43,175 nucleotides of DNA from the NCBI GenBank assembly GCA_016845825.1, contig JAERSJ010000155.1, positions 1-43,175 of the forward strand, written 5' to 3'. Of this stretch, positions 1-9,472 are shown piece after piece (within the stretch, counting starts at the first letter, position 1; each line of letters begins with the position of its first letter). Position numbers and translations under genes: made by a program. The stretch comes from Methanobacteriota archaeon (GTDB lineage Archaea > Thermoplasmatota > Poseidoniia > MGIII > CG-Epi1). The notes beneath the pieces were generated by a model that saw nothing but the letters and a program-made list of their open reading frames with translations, was not told where the DNA came from and did not search any database.

Positions 1-216
1 TAAAACGCCAGCATACGTTAACACAGTAAGTAGCATTGAATTTTTTTCAATAAATAGAGCACCAAGACCAACGGCAATTCCAAGTAAAAACCATCCAATA
101 ACCATTCCAAAAATCAGAGGTAAAGTTTTGTTAAATCCGAACTTTGAGGAGTGTACTGCCGATAAGAGATTATTTGGCCCAGGCAAGAAAGAGACTGGCA
201 AAGTAAATATGAGCAT
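1..216 (-). CDS. LysE/RhtB-family amino-acid exporter, partial (C-terminus outside window)
   Basis: This is a too-short-to-list reading frame on the minus strand running off the left edge, 72 codons with no stop. It contains the family signature PGPNNLL about 12 residues from the chosen start, followed by a hydrophobic helix (FGMVIGWFLLGIAVGLGAL) as in RhtB/LysE translocators, which export amino acids across the cytoplasmic membrane. The ATG at 216 is the only standard start. Family members usually have about 20 residues before PGP, and the frame stays open upstream for about 10 more codons without ATG, GTG or TTG, so the true start may be a rare codon. The family call rests on this N-terminal part only. 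Confidence 0.7.
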   Translation of the reverse strand, partial: MLIFTLPVSFLPGPNNLLSAVHSSKFGFNKTLPLIFGMVIGWFLLGIAVGLGALFIEKNSMLLTVLTYAGVL

Positions 217-309
217 GGCAATTAAACTTGAGAAATCTATGATATGAAAAACCTCTTACTCCTTAGGCGATACATAACACTAAAGGAAAGGCGGTCTATA
301 TTTTGTCTT

Positions 310-891
310 TTATTTTTGAACTGCGACTTCTTTTTTTGTTATTTGGATATATCCTATTGATTTCCAAATTAAGAAAATGATAACAATCGGAATAATCGCT
401 ACCAAGAAAAGGGAAATAAGAATACACAATATCGAAGCAACGGCTTCTAACAGAGAAATTATAGGATTTGCTAACCCACCAGTAGTTCCAGTAGAAATTG
501 CTCTTGTGGCAACAGTTCCAAGTTGAATAACTCCGGAGACACTACCTCCCGCAATTACCGAGAGTGTCCATTGTGCAGATGGATCTAGTTCACCTTCCAA
601 GCTTGCGGAAGTTACGAAAATCCCTCCGATAATTGCAGCAGGCGTAGCTACAGCATCAAGTAAATTATCTATCCATGGAATAAAATATCCTCCAATCTCT
701 AGCAAAGTAGCAACTGCGAAAATAGCGATTGCCCAGGTATCATCAACCCAGACAAAAGAGCCTTCTAGTTTATACAAGTCCAATCTACTTCCTACACCCA
801 TCATCAAAGGAGGTATGAACACACGAAACCCACACGCTGCAGCTAATCCAAGACCTAAACTTAGAGAGAGAAGGATTTGTACAACGTCCAT
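310..891 (-). CDS. DUF4126 family membrane protein
   Basis: A 193-residue integral membrane protein of unknown function. The segments AAACGFRVFIPPL near the N-terminus, GGYFIPWIDNLLDAVATPA in the middle, and the later glycine-rich ATRAISTGTTGGLANP are the conserved blocks of DUF4126. I see about five hydrophobic segments and a short basic C-terminus. It is divergent from the topoisomerase gene at 969. A TATA-like element (CTTATTATC on the minus strand, 911-919) is centred about 24 nt from the ATG, which suggests a leaderless transcript. The family is best known in bacteria. No catalytic residues can be proposed from the sequence. Confidence 0.8.
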   Translation of the reverse strand: MDVVQILLSLSLGLGLAAACGFRVFIPPLMMGVGSRLDLYKLEGSFVWVDDTWAIAIFAVATLLEIGGYFIPWIDNLLDAVATPAAIIGGIFVTSASLEGELDPSAQWTLSVIAGGSVSGVIQLGTVATRAISTGTTGGLANPIISLLEAVASILCILISLFLVAIIPIVIIFLIWKSIGYIQITKKEVAVQK

Positions 892-908
892 ATTAAGCCA
901 TAATTAAG

Positions 909-950
909 GAGATAATAAGATATGCTTTTTGACCCATTCAATCTATAACC
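909..950. promoter_or_regulatory. Divergent TATA boxes for DUF4126 gene and top6A
   Basis: The intergenic region 892-968 has a minus-strand TATA-like element at 911-919 and a plus-strand one (CTATAA) at 943-948. Each is about 24 nt from the start codon it faces, consistent with leaderless archaeal transcripts. Assigned by pattern and spacing only. Confidence 0.5.
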
Positions 951-968
951 CCTTTTCAATAGACAAGT

Positions 969-2051
969 ATGGCTTCAGCAGTAACTGAGTTAGAAGAAAT
1001 AGCTGCGCAAATATATGAGCAATTAAGTACAGGTAAAATTCCTGAGATGGCAGTTCCTACGCGTAGTAAGAATAACATAATATTCGATGAGAAATCTAAA
1101 GTTTGGAAATATGGGAATTCAGAGACAACTAGAACAGCTAAGAAACTAGATGGAGCTTACATGCTTCTTAGAACCACTTACCTTTTAGATTTTATTAGAG
1201 AGATGTCAACACAAAGCAAATCGTCTACCTTAAGAGAATTATATTACATATCAGAAGCCTGGGATTTAGGTAAATTCCATGCACAAGACGAATCTAATAA
1301 GTTGATCGAAGATTTAGAAATAGTTACGCACTTTCAAAGGGAAGATTTCAAAATCAGACCAGAAGAAGACGGAGCTAAAGTTCTAGGAGATGTAACACTT
1401 ACTGAGATAAATAGGAAAGGGCAACCAATGAAAATTAATTGCCGAAATGATGTAGGAGATACTGGATATAATATACCCTATAATGTTGAAGAAAATAAAA
1501 TAACATTTGATGATTTTGGTAAGTCTACATGTATCATTGCAATTGAGACTGGAGGTATGTTTGATAGGTTAGTTGAAAATGGATTTGATGAAACCCACGA
1601 GGCCATTTTAGTTCACATTAAAGGGCAACCAGCTAGATCAACGAGAAGATTCTTACAAAGAATGCATCAAGCCTCAGGTTTACCTCTTTTATTGTTTACA
1701 GATGCAGATCCTTGGTCCTACAGGATTTACAGTTCAGTAGCGTATGGAGCTATCAAAACAGCACATATTTCTCATATTTTGGCTACACCCAGTGCAAGAT
1801 ATTTGGGAGTTACACCTTCTGACATTATCAATTATGAACTTCCTGCAGATGAATTATCAGATAGAGACAAAAGCGCATTAAAGTCAATTTTAACAGATCC
1901 AAGGTTCAAAAGTAAATATTGGCGTAACGAAATAGAATTACAATTAGAAATTAATAAAAAATCAGAACAGCAAGCTTTAGCTAAATATGGACTTGATTTC
2001 GTTACGAATACTTATCTTCCTGAAAAATTAAAGGAAATGAATATTGGTTAA
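969..2051 (+). CDS. top6A: DNA topoisomerase VI subunit A (Spo11-like)
   Basis: This is the DNA-cleaving subunit of type IIB topoisomerase VI, which makes and reseals double-strand breaks to relax supercoils and decatenate chromosomes. At 360 residues it matches the usual length. The catalytic tyrosine is in the Tyr92-Tyr93 pair of LRELYYIS in the winged-helix (5Y-CAP) domain. The Toprim domain is shown by IIAIETGG (metal-binding Glu) and FTDADPWSYRIY (Asp-x-Asp). The C-terminal block SARYLGVTPSDI is typical. It is a single gene with its own TATA element. The ATPase subunit Top6B, commonly adjacent in archaea, is absent here: the upstream neighbour is divergent DUF4126 and the downstream gene is convergent. 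The product should need a Top6B encoded elsewhere. Confidence 0.95.
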   Translation: MASAVTELEEIAAQIYEQLSTGKIPEMAVPTRSKNNIIFDEKSKVWKYGNSETTRTAKKLDGAYMLLRTTYLLDFIREMSTQSKSSTLRELYYISEAWDLGKFHAQDESNKLIEDLEIVTHFQREDFKIRPEEDGAKVLGDVTLTEINRKGQPMKINCRNDVGDTGYNIPYNVEENKITFDDFGKSTCIIAIETGGMFDRLVENGFDETHEAILVHIKGQPARSTRRFLQRMHQASGLPLLLFTDADPWSYRIYSSVAYGAIKTAHISHILATPSARYLGVTPSDIINYELPADELSDRDKSALKSILTDPRFKSKYWRNEIELQLEINKKSEQQALAKYGLDFVTNTYLPEKLKEMNIG

Positions 2052-2060
2052 ACGGTAGTA

Positions 2061-2678
2061 TTAATCAAAAAAGTCAACTTTCAAATGTTGCTTTAGTTCT
2101 TCTACTGAATTTACAACAGGCGCCCATTTGCTGAGGAGTTCACTTGGATGATGTCCCCAACTTACACCCACTCCTCTGACTCCGGCAGCATCTGCCATTT
2201 CGAGGTCGTATGTTGTATCTCCAACCATTATTAGATCTTTAGTGCCTGTTGATTTCATTATTGAAAATAAGAGGTCTGGATTTGGTTTAGGATTAGGAAC
2301 AGAGTTTCCTCCTAAAATTACTTCAAAACGTCCTTCAAATCCAAAGTGCTTGATTACTCGGTCGGCACCACGCTGACTTTTTCCAGTTGCAACTGCAGCA
2401 CGAAATTTATTTGCTAAAAGTTCAGGTATTCCATCGAATAGTTTTTCATATCTAGTTGCTTCCATGTAAGTTTGAGAATAAACTTTAGCTAAAGCTCGAG
2501 GATCATATTCAGGTCCAAGCTTCTGCATTATATCAATCAAAGGTAGGCCGGTAAGTTTGAGTATTTTTTCTTTAGGTGGGCATTTTGCATTAACACTTTT
2601 CCATGCAGCTTTATGAGATTCCAAAATTGATCGACTGGAATCTATTAGTGTTCCGTCCAAATCAAAGACTACGAGCAT
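2061..2678 (-). CDS. HAD-superfamily phosphatase, phosphoglycolate-phosphatase-like
   Basis: A 205-residue HAD hydrolase. Motif I is FDLDGTL (nucleophile Asp6, general acid Asp8). Motif II Thr/Ser is probably in AVATGKSQRG. The lysine motif is near NPKPNPDLL, and the acidic motif IV is MVGDTTYDLEMADAAG. A helical cap lies between motifs I and II (C1 type), as in Gph/PpaX/beta-phosphoglucomutase relatives. The substrate cannot be deduced; phosphoglycolate or another small phosphoester is likely. It is the last gene of a minus-strand operon after PCD and PlsC (11-nt gap from PlsC), so a role dephosphorylating a lipid-precursor phosphate is possible but unsupported. It converges with top6A, 9 nt apart. 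Confidence 0.85.
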   Translation of the reverse strand: MLVVFDLDGTLIDSSRSILESHKAAWKSVNAKCPPKEKILKLTGLPLIDIMQKLGPEYDPRALAKVYSQTYMEATRYEKLFDGIPELLANKFRAAVATGKSQRGADRVIKHFGFEGRFEVILGGNSVPNPKPNPDLLFSIMKSTGTKDLIMVGDTTYDLEMADAAGVRGVGVSWGHHPSELLSKWAPVVNSVEELKQHLKVDFFD

Positions 2679-2689
2679 ACTTATCCAAA

Positions 2690-3427
2690 TTAAGCCATAG
2701 CTTTGGCCATAACACCTCTAACCTGCTCAACGTGTTTATCAATAGACTCTCTTTTCCAAGAATCGGTTTTTATTGGATCTAAAATGTCAACTCGGCACTC
2801 TCCAGGGTAAAAATTCATGGATTTAGCAGGCCATCGTTTGTTCGCATCATGTAAAATTACTGGAACAATAGGTAAATTAGTAGCCAGAGCTAAATGTGCA
2901 AATCCCTTTTTGAAAGGTAAAAGTTTACCATCTTCACTTCTCGTACCTTCTGGCCAAATCCAAATACTAAGATTATTATTTTTAACTTGCTCAGATAAAT
3001 TATTCATTGACTCTATCGCTTTTTTTCTATTACTTCTATCGATTAATAAATGACCAGAAAGCCAATACACTTGCCCAAAAAAGGGTATCTTAACGATTTC
3101 TTTTTTTCCAACTCCACATCCTCCGTAAGGGCAAAGAGCCATAGCTACAAAAATATCTAAAGCAGATGCATGATTCATAACGTAAATTGCAGGTTTTGTA
3201 TCATGAATTTTACTATAATTTGAGTATTTTATTCTAGTCCCCGTAATTCTAGTCACCACAGGCCCGATTATCTTTCCTGTTAAATTACCCAATTTAATCC
3301 TAAGATTTCGAAAAGGTAAACATATAATCATTAGACCAATTGAAATCAAAGACCAAAGTGAAAGCCAAACAAAGCCAATAATGAAACGTATACTCAGAGA
3401 AACTATATTGACTTTTTTAGCACCCAT
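2690..3427 (-). CDS. 1-acyl-sn-glycerol-3-phosphate acyltransferase (PlsC family)
   Basis: A 245-residue membrane acyltransferase. An N-terminal hydrophobic helix (about 14-38) precedes the catalytic motif NHASALD (His86, Asp91). The glycerophosphate-binding block is PEGTRS (159-164), followed by FKKGFAHLA and PIVPVILH. These are the four blocks of the PlsC/LPLAT family, which transfers a fatty acyl group to lysophosphatidic acid. Canonical archaeal membranes use ether isoprenoid lipids and do not need this enzyme, so its presence is notable. It lies 6 nt after the pterin dehydratase stop and 11 nt before the HAD gene, in one operon. The family assignment is strong; the substrate (bacterial-type fatty acyl versus another acyl acceptor) is open. 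Confidence 0.9.
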   Translation of the reverse strand: MGAKKVNIVSLSIRFIIGFVWLSLWSLISIGLMIICLPFRNLRIKLGNLTGKIIGPVVTRITGTRIKYSNYSKIHDTKPAIYVMNHASALDIFVAMALCPYGGCGVGKKEIVKIPFFGQVYWLSGHLLIDRSNRKKAIESMNNLSEQVKNNNLSIWIWPEGTRSEDGKLLPFKKGFAHLALATNLPIVPVILHDANKRWPAKSMNFYPGECRVDILDPIKTDSWKRESIDKHVEQVRGVMAKAMA

Positions 3428-3433
3428 GAAGCA

Positions 3434-3733
3434 CTAGTCATATGTTTCTAAGATACTTTCAAACTCTTGTGCAATGCGAATATCATTATCGGTAATTCCA
3501 CCTTTATCATGAGTTGTAGTAGCAACTATTACACGATTATATTCACAAACGGTCATATCGGGGTGGTGGTTTATTTTTTCAGCAACTTCAGCTAACTTGT
3601 TTATGAAACCTATAGCTTCTTTGAAATCTTTGAACGTAGTTTCTCGCACTAACATTTTTTCTTCGGGGTCATAATCCCAAGGCCCAATCATCCTAGTTCG
3701 ACTTGCAATTTCATCTTCTTTAAGTAAGCCCAT
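3434..3733 (-). CDS. 4a-hydroxytetrahydrobiopterin dehydratase (pterin-4a-carbinolamine dehydratase)
   Basis: A 99-residue protein with the full PCD signature. The catalytic histidines are in EKINHHPDMTV (His56, His57) and a third in TTTHDKGGIT (His75), with W19 in the N-terminal strand. The enzyme dehydrates 4a-hydroxy-tetrahydropterin during recycling of the cofactor of aromatic amino-acid hydroxylases. No such hydroxylase is in the window, and PCD proteins without hydroxylases are known, for example linked to molybdopterin metabolism. It heads the PCD-PlsC-HAD operon. A TATA-like element (AGATAAATAG on the minus strand, about 3755-3763) is 26 nt from the ATG. Confidence 0.92.
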   Translation of the reverse strand: MGLLKEDEIASRTRMIGPWDYDPEEKMLVRETTFKDFKEAIGFINKLAEVAEKINHHPDMTVCEYNRVIVATTTHDKGGITDNDIRIAQEFESILETYD

Positions 3734-3815
3734 TACTCATAGGACGAAATGAACACTATTTATCTCTAACTCAACAACACATTTTAATTACCCTTCAAAG
3801 TGCGAAGATTCAGTA

Positions 3816-5509
<1,694 letters not shown>

Positions 5510-5532
5510 GACTTATTAGCCAAGTTAGGAAC

Positions 5533-5541
5533 CCTTAAGTA
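5533..5541 (+). promoter_or_regulatory. TATA-like element for the CARDB surface-protein gene
   Basis: CCTTAAGTA is centred 27 nt before the ATG at 5564, the spacing expected for a leaderless transcript. Pattern only. Confidence 0.45.
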
Positions 5542-5563
5542 CTCTCACGAGTGATTCACAAGT

Positions 5564-7075
5564 ATGCAGATGTTAAGAAAGAGCCTCATTGCAATGGCTT
5601 TTTTCAGCTTTTTACTGTTGGCACAACCTAGTCAAGCAGAAACATCTGAAGACTTTAATGACTTAGATTTATTTTTCTACGGAGATTTGGATAATGGTAA
5701 CGGAAATATATCAACAATGCAACCAACATCTGATGTAGATACTCAAAGTGATTGTCCTCAAGAAGCAAATAGACTTTCATGGCCTGGGCAAGACAGGCAA
5801 TGGACCAGCGTAGGTAGCTGGGTAGTAGATTTAGAAACTCCAGGTTCCGTTGCTTCAGGTGAGCATGTGTTTACAATTTGGGCAAATTCAACTCAAGGAA
5901 CAGTTGAAGACGTCCAATTCAGAATTTCAGTAACGATTGGAGGAGGAACGGCAGATGGCCAGGCAACATCTCAATCAAAAACAATTACAGATTCTTCTGA
6001 GGAAGCTACAAAGTTTGAAATATCTTTCGATTTAACAAATGAGTCTTTTAATCAGAATCCAAATGATAATGATCAATTAGAAGTAGAAATTGAATATTCA
6101 GGAGGCGATCCCGGCCAAAATCCTGTAACAGGTGGACAATCAACTGAACAAATAGTAATACTGACTTCAAGCGTAGAACATCCTGCAGGTATTGCAGAAG
6201 TAAATTTCAATCATTTCCTTGCAGATTTCCCAATAATTAGCATAGAAGATTCAGCTGAGCGAGTAGCAGTGTCCGTAATGGTCTGGAGCGCATTTGGCAC
6301 TTCTGATATTAATCCTAATGAATGGACCTTAGGAGTAGTCGGAGTTTCGTCCGGAAATCAGGGTTACACAGCAGATTTTAATATGAAATCCATGCAAAAT
6401 GGATCATACAAAGCATCTTTTTACTGGTATTATAATGAAGCCCAGGCAATAAGTGACACATATTCTTTCTATATTCAAGCAAAAGACATTCAAAGCAATC
6501 ATTGGAAAGTCTTTTCAGAACAAGAATTATATCTTGTTATACATGGATATGAAATAGATAATGTAATCTCCCCAGGCAACATTCAAATTAATAATCAAAC
6601 AGGAATTTCTAAAGTTAAAGCAGGCAATTCATTTACAATAGATATTACGGTTTCAGCTGAGGGAGATCCATTAGTGGCTTACAATCCAATTCCTGTTACA
6701 GTAATTTGGGTTTCAGGAGGCAATGAAATAGTATTGTACGAAACTGCAGTGTTTGCAACACCAGGAGCTTCAGCTTCCACATCATTTAGATATACGTTTG
6801 ACAGCAACGGAGAATATTTAATCAAAGTAATAGTTGATAGGAATAATGTTGTTGCAGAGTCTAATGAAAATAACAACGTAGCTGAATTTATTCTTGTTGT
6901 AGCAGAACCAGAGAAAGAAGATTTCGTACAGTCATTACTTGATGAAGTTACTGAAGGTGGAACAATCACATTATTGGTTTTAGTTTCTGTTACTTCACTT
7001 ATTTTAGCAGGTTACTTTGCAACTAGAGGTAAAGAAGAAGTAGATTTTGATTGGGAGGAAGATGACGAATTCTAA
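5564..7075 (+). CDS. Membrane-anchored cell-surface protein with CARDB domain
   Basis: A 503-residue surface protein. A signal peptide (residues 1-25, hydrophobic core AMAFFSFLLLA, likely cut after SQA) precedes a large extracellular beta-rich region rich in Asn, Gln, Ser and Thr. A CARDB-type adhesion domain occupies about 340-445, recognisable by IDITVSAEGDPLVAYNPIPV and the hallmark VVAESNENNNVAEFIL. One transmembrane helix (about 463-485) is followed by a short, very acidic cytoplasmic tail ending DFDWEEDDEF. The topology is outside domain, one anchor, acidic inside tail. The ligand is unknown. A second ATG two codons in (5570) is also possible. The subtilase gene at 16042 carries a closely similar acidic motif after its own anchor. 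Confidence 0.8.
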   Translation: MQMLRKSLIAMAFFSFLLLAQPSQAETSEDFNDLDLFFYGDLDNGNGNISTMQPTSDVDTQSDCPQEANRLSWPGQDRQWTSVGSWVVDLETPGSVASGEHVFTIWANSTQGTVEDVQFRISVTIGGGTADGQATSQSKTITDSSEEATKFEISFDLTNESFNQNPNDNDQLEVEIEYSGGDPGQNPVTGGQSTEQIVILTSSVEHPAGIAEVNFNHFLADFPIISIEDSAERVAVSVMVWSAFGTSDINPNEWTLGVVGVSSGNQGYTADFNMKSMQNGSYKASFYWYYNEAQAISDTYSFYIQAKDIQSNHWKVFSEQELYLVIHGYEIDNVISPGNIQINNQTGISKVKAGNSFTIDITVSAEGDPLVAYNPIPVTVIWVSGGNEIVLYETAVFATPGASASTSFRYTFDSNGEYLIKVIVDRNNVVAESNENNNVAEFILVVAEPEKEDFVQSLLDEVTEGGTITLLVLVSVTSLILAGYFATRGKEEVDFDWEEDDEF

Positions 7076-7076
7076 G

Positions 7077-7469
7077 ATGGATATCCGGGGATACGAGCCA
7101 GCAGATGGAACTTTTTACGAGTACAAAGATGAAGAAGAAACTCCAAGAGGTACACACCACACTAAAGAAGATGACGAAGACATCGATAATTCAACAGTTG
7201 GAAGGTATGCCTCAGGTGAAGATTTCAAACATTGGCCATTCAAAGTTGGAAATGCTATGACAAACAATGTGCCGGAAGATGTCCAACATAAAGTGAACGA
7301 TGGCGGAAGTTCTGGCTATTCTTCAATGAATCATTTTATGGAAGAAGATGGCGCTAAAGAACAGGCCTGGGTAGACCGTGAAAACGATAGCATTATTTCT
7401 CTTGCAATTAATAATTGGTTCGGTTTGAAGGGCTATATCTTATCTTTTTTCCCAAAGAAGGAATCCTAA
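7077..7469 (+). CDS. Acidic hypothetical protein
   Basis: A soluble protein of about 130 residues with no family I recognise. It is strongly acidic, especially in its first third (KDEEETPRG, KEDDEDIDNS), and ends with a more hydrophobic, basic segment (WFGLKGYILSFFPKKES) that could be a membrane-associating helix. The ATG at 7077 follows the stop of the CARDB gene by one base. An in-frame ATG at 7062 overlaps that gene by 14 nt and is an alternative start. Tight linkage suggests co-expression with the surface protein. A T7 run directly after its stop (7471-7477) fits an archaeal terminator. Confidence 0.6.
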   Translation: MDIRGYEPADGTFYEYKDEEETPRGTHHTKEDDEDIDNSTVGRYASGEDFKHWPFKVGNAMTNNVPEDVQHKVNDGGSSGYSSMNHFMEEDGAKEQAWVDRENDSIISLAINNWFGLKGYILSFFPKKES

Positions 7470-7551
7470 CTTTTTTTAGCCATTCAAATTCATTAGGATC
7501 TTCCCATTTTGGTTCCAGAGAAGATAGAAAACTTTCCAATTCTTTAGCCAT
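7408..7551 (-). CDS. Possible 47-aa ORF coupled to the end of radA
   Basis: On the minus strand an ATG at 7551 overlaps the radA stop in the arrangement ATGGCTAA, the coupling geometry used elsewhere in this window (DUF1295/RRM). The frame encodes 47 residues beginning MAKELESFLSSLEPKWEDPN and ending at a TAA at 7408-7410. The first half is acidic and helix-compatible with Trp residues (KWEDPNEFEWLKK). The second half is antisense to the tail of the convergent acidic-protein gene, which argues against strong coding constraint there. Speculative. Confidence 0.25.
   Translation of the reverse strand: MAKELESFLSSLEPKWEDPNEFEWLKKVRIPSLGKKIRYSPSNRTNY
7471..7477 (+). terminator. Oligo-T termination signal
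   Basis: Seven consecutive T residues lie 2 nt after the stop of the acidic protein gene, where the transcript meets the convergent radA operon. Archaeal RNA polymerase terminates at such T tracts without a required hairpin. Confidence 0.4.
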
Positions 7552-8497
7552 CTCTAATTCCGTCCTCAGTGATTGACACTAAAGCTTCATTTTCAGGTAA
7601 ATGAGGAGAATCAACTAGTCTGCAAACACGCTTACCTGCTTTTCCTCTTCTTAAGTAAACTCTGAACTTTGAAGTATGCCCTACAATATTTCCACCAATT
7701 GGTTTGGTAGGGTCTCCAAAGAAAGCAGCAGGATTTGATGAAACTTGATTTGTAACAACTACTGCAGCATTATTCAAATCTCCAAATCTAGCCAATTCCG
7801 TCATGTGAGCATTAATTTTTCCTTGCCTATCTGCAAGTGTACCTCTTCCGATGTATTCAGCACGGAATGCTCCAGTCAATGAATCCACAGCGAGCATCTT
7901 GATAGGACGCTCTTTTGCGATTTCACTAACTTTTTCCACCATTAGCATTTGCTGGTGAGAATTATATGCCCTTCCTACATGGATTTTACTCAATACTTCA
8001 TCAGGATCTAAATCAAGTGCCTTAGACATTGAAATAATTCTTTCCGGTCTGAATGTATTTTCAGTGTCAATGATTGCAACCTCTCCACCAAGACCTCCTT
8101 GTTCAATCGGAAGTAGAGTATTCACAGCTAGTTGGAGTACGAACTGAGTCTTACCAGACCCATATTGGCCATAGAACTCAGTAATAGATTGGGTTTCTAC
8201 ACCTCCGCCTAATAATTCGTTAAATGCTTCAGCTCCCGTTGTAAGTTTTCCAACAGTAGCTCGTTTTTCCATCAATTCTGTTCCAGTTAAGAAAGAACCA
8301 ATATTTGCTGCCTTTCTAGCTTCAGCTATAAACTTGGAACATGATTCTTTTCCAATTCCTGTGGCATCCGAAAGGGTGCCAGGTGCTTGCGTACCTATTG
8401 CTTCAAGAGTGTCGTAACCAGCATCTCTTAATTTTTCTGCGATTGCAGGTCCCACTCCAGGCAAATCTTCTACAACTTTTACTTTTGCTTCGCTCAT
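7544..8497 (-). CDS. radA: DNA repair and recombination protein RadA
   Basis: The archaeal RecA/Rad51 recombinase (317 aa), which forms filaments on ssDNA and catalyses ATP-dependent strand exchange. The N-terminal helix-hairpin-helix domain (about 8-65, LPGVGPAIAEKL and ATGIGKESCSKF) binds DNA. The core has Walker A GQYGSGKT (110-117), the preceding LTTGAEAFNELLGGG block, Walker B MLAVDS, and the L2 region near VVVTNQVSSNP. No intein is present. It is the third gene of an RPA - RPA-associated protein - RadA operon; its start abuts the stop of the upstream gene (8497/8498). That order matches function: ssDNA coating, then filament loading. Confidence 0.97.
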   Translation of the reverse strand: MSEAKVKVVEDLPGVGPAIAEKLRDAGYDTLEAIGTQAPGTLSDATGIGKESCSKFIAEARKAANIGSFLTGTELMEKRATVGKLTTGAEAFNELLGGGVETQSITEFYGQYGSGKTQFVLQLAVNTLLPIEQGGLGGEVAIIDTENTFRPERIISMSKALDLDPDEVLSKIHVGRAYNSHQQMLMVEKVSEIAKERPIKMLAVDSLTGAFRAEYIGRGTLADRQGKINAHMTELARFGDLNNAAVVVTNQVSSNPAAFFGDPTKPIGGNIVGHTSKFRVYLRRGKAGKRVCRLVDSPHLPENEALVSITEDGIRDG

Positions 8498-9472
8498 TTA
8501 TGCCTCCTTGTAATGATTAAATCTAGGTTGAAAAATCAAACCTTGATCAGTCAAAGAATCTAATATTTCATCGAGCATAGGCCCGTCTATTCCTTCTAAC
8601 GAAACGGCAATACCCAAATCATCGTAATATATTCCGTCTCCTTCATCTAATTTTTTAATTGTCTGCAATACTTTACTCTCATTTTCAGAAGATTCTGGTG
8701 CAGTTTGCTCTTCTTCTACAACGTCTTCTTTGGCTTCTTCTTGGGCGATAGGTTCAGGCTCCTCTTCTGCAGTTTCAATTACTTCTTCATTCACTGAAGT
8801 GCTACTTGCAGGTTCGAATTCACCGGTAAAGTTTGAAGTTTCCTCAGAATTAGCTTCTCCACTGGCCAATTTTGTTAAACAATCATACAAAAGTGCGCTA
8901 TAGTTCTCAACAGCTACGGTTGGGTAGAATTCTTTAGCTAATTGCATTCCGTCTTTTTCGCGAGAAGTCAAATTCATTTTATTGTACTCTTCGTCATTTT
9001 CACCGAAAGCTTTTGTTGCATTGATACGCTTAATTAGTTCTTCACAGGCTTTTATTGCCCAATGATTAATTTCATCCATTGAAACTGCTCGAACGCCCTC
9101 AGGTTGAACACTAACGTATGTTCTTTCACTGTCTTCAGGAGTTCTTGCTCTTACCTTACCAACGCAAAGGATAGGCACTCCGTTTTCTAGTTTTGATAAT
9201 GCAGATGCACCTTCCGGATTATATTGCCCTGCTTGGAGATAGTAAAAATCTCCATTAGGGTCAATGACTCTTGCAGTATAGAATGGATCACTCTCTGAGC
9301 CTCGATTTTCCAATTGGTCTAGCACGCCGGCTATTAGTACGCGAGATAATTTCCCTCCAATTTCTGAAATTAAGTAGGTAGGTGAATATTCTCTATCTTC
9401 TACGTGTTTTTCTATTGCTCCATTTAATTCTTTTGCTAGAACAAGAACACCAGGCTCTCTTCTTTGCGCCAT
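8498..9472 (-). CDS. RPA-associated protein (COG3390-type, OB fold plus winged helix)
   Basis: A 324-residue archaeal protein of the RPA-associated family, encoded next to RPA in many euryarchaea and thought to assist its ssDNA binding. The N-terminal OB-fold region (about 20-125) contains LISEIGGKLSRVLIAGVLDQLEN and FYTARVIDPNGDFYYLQAGQY. A helical segment (130-200) follows. An acidic, low-complexity linker (about 205-265, runs of Glu) precedes a C-terminal winged-helix region (about 266-324, LQTIKKLDEGDGI to LIFQPRFNHY), a layout typical of the family. It abuts rpa upstream and radA downstream without a gap, so the three are almost certainly co-transcribed. Confidence 0.88.
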   Translation of the reverse strand: MAQRREPGVLVLAKELNGAIEKHVEDREYSPTYLISEIGGKLSRVLIAGVLDQLENRGSESDPFYTARVIDPNGDFYYLQAGQYNPEGASALSKLENGVPILCVGKVRARTPEDSERTYVSVQPEGVRAVSMDEINHWAIKACEELIKRINATKAFGENDEEYNKMNLTSREKDGMQLAKEFYPTVAVENYSALLYDCLTKLASGEANSEETSNFTGEFEPASSTSVNEEVIETAEEEPEPIAQEEAKEDVVEEEQTAPESSENESKVLQTIKKLDEGDGIYYDDLGIAVSLEGIDGPMLDEILDSLTDQGLIFQPRFNHYKEA

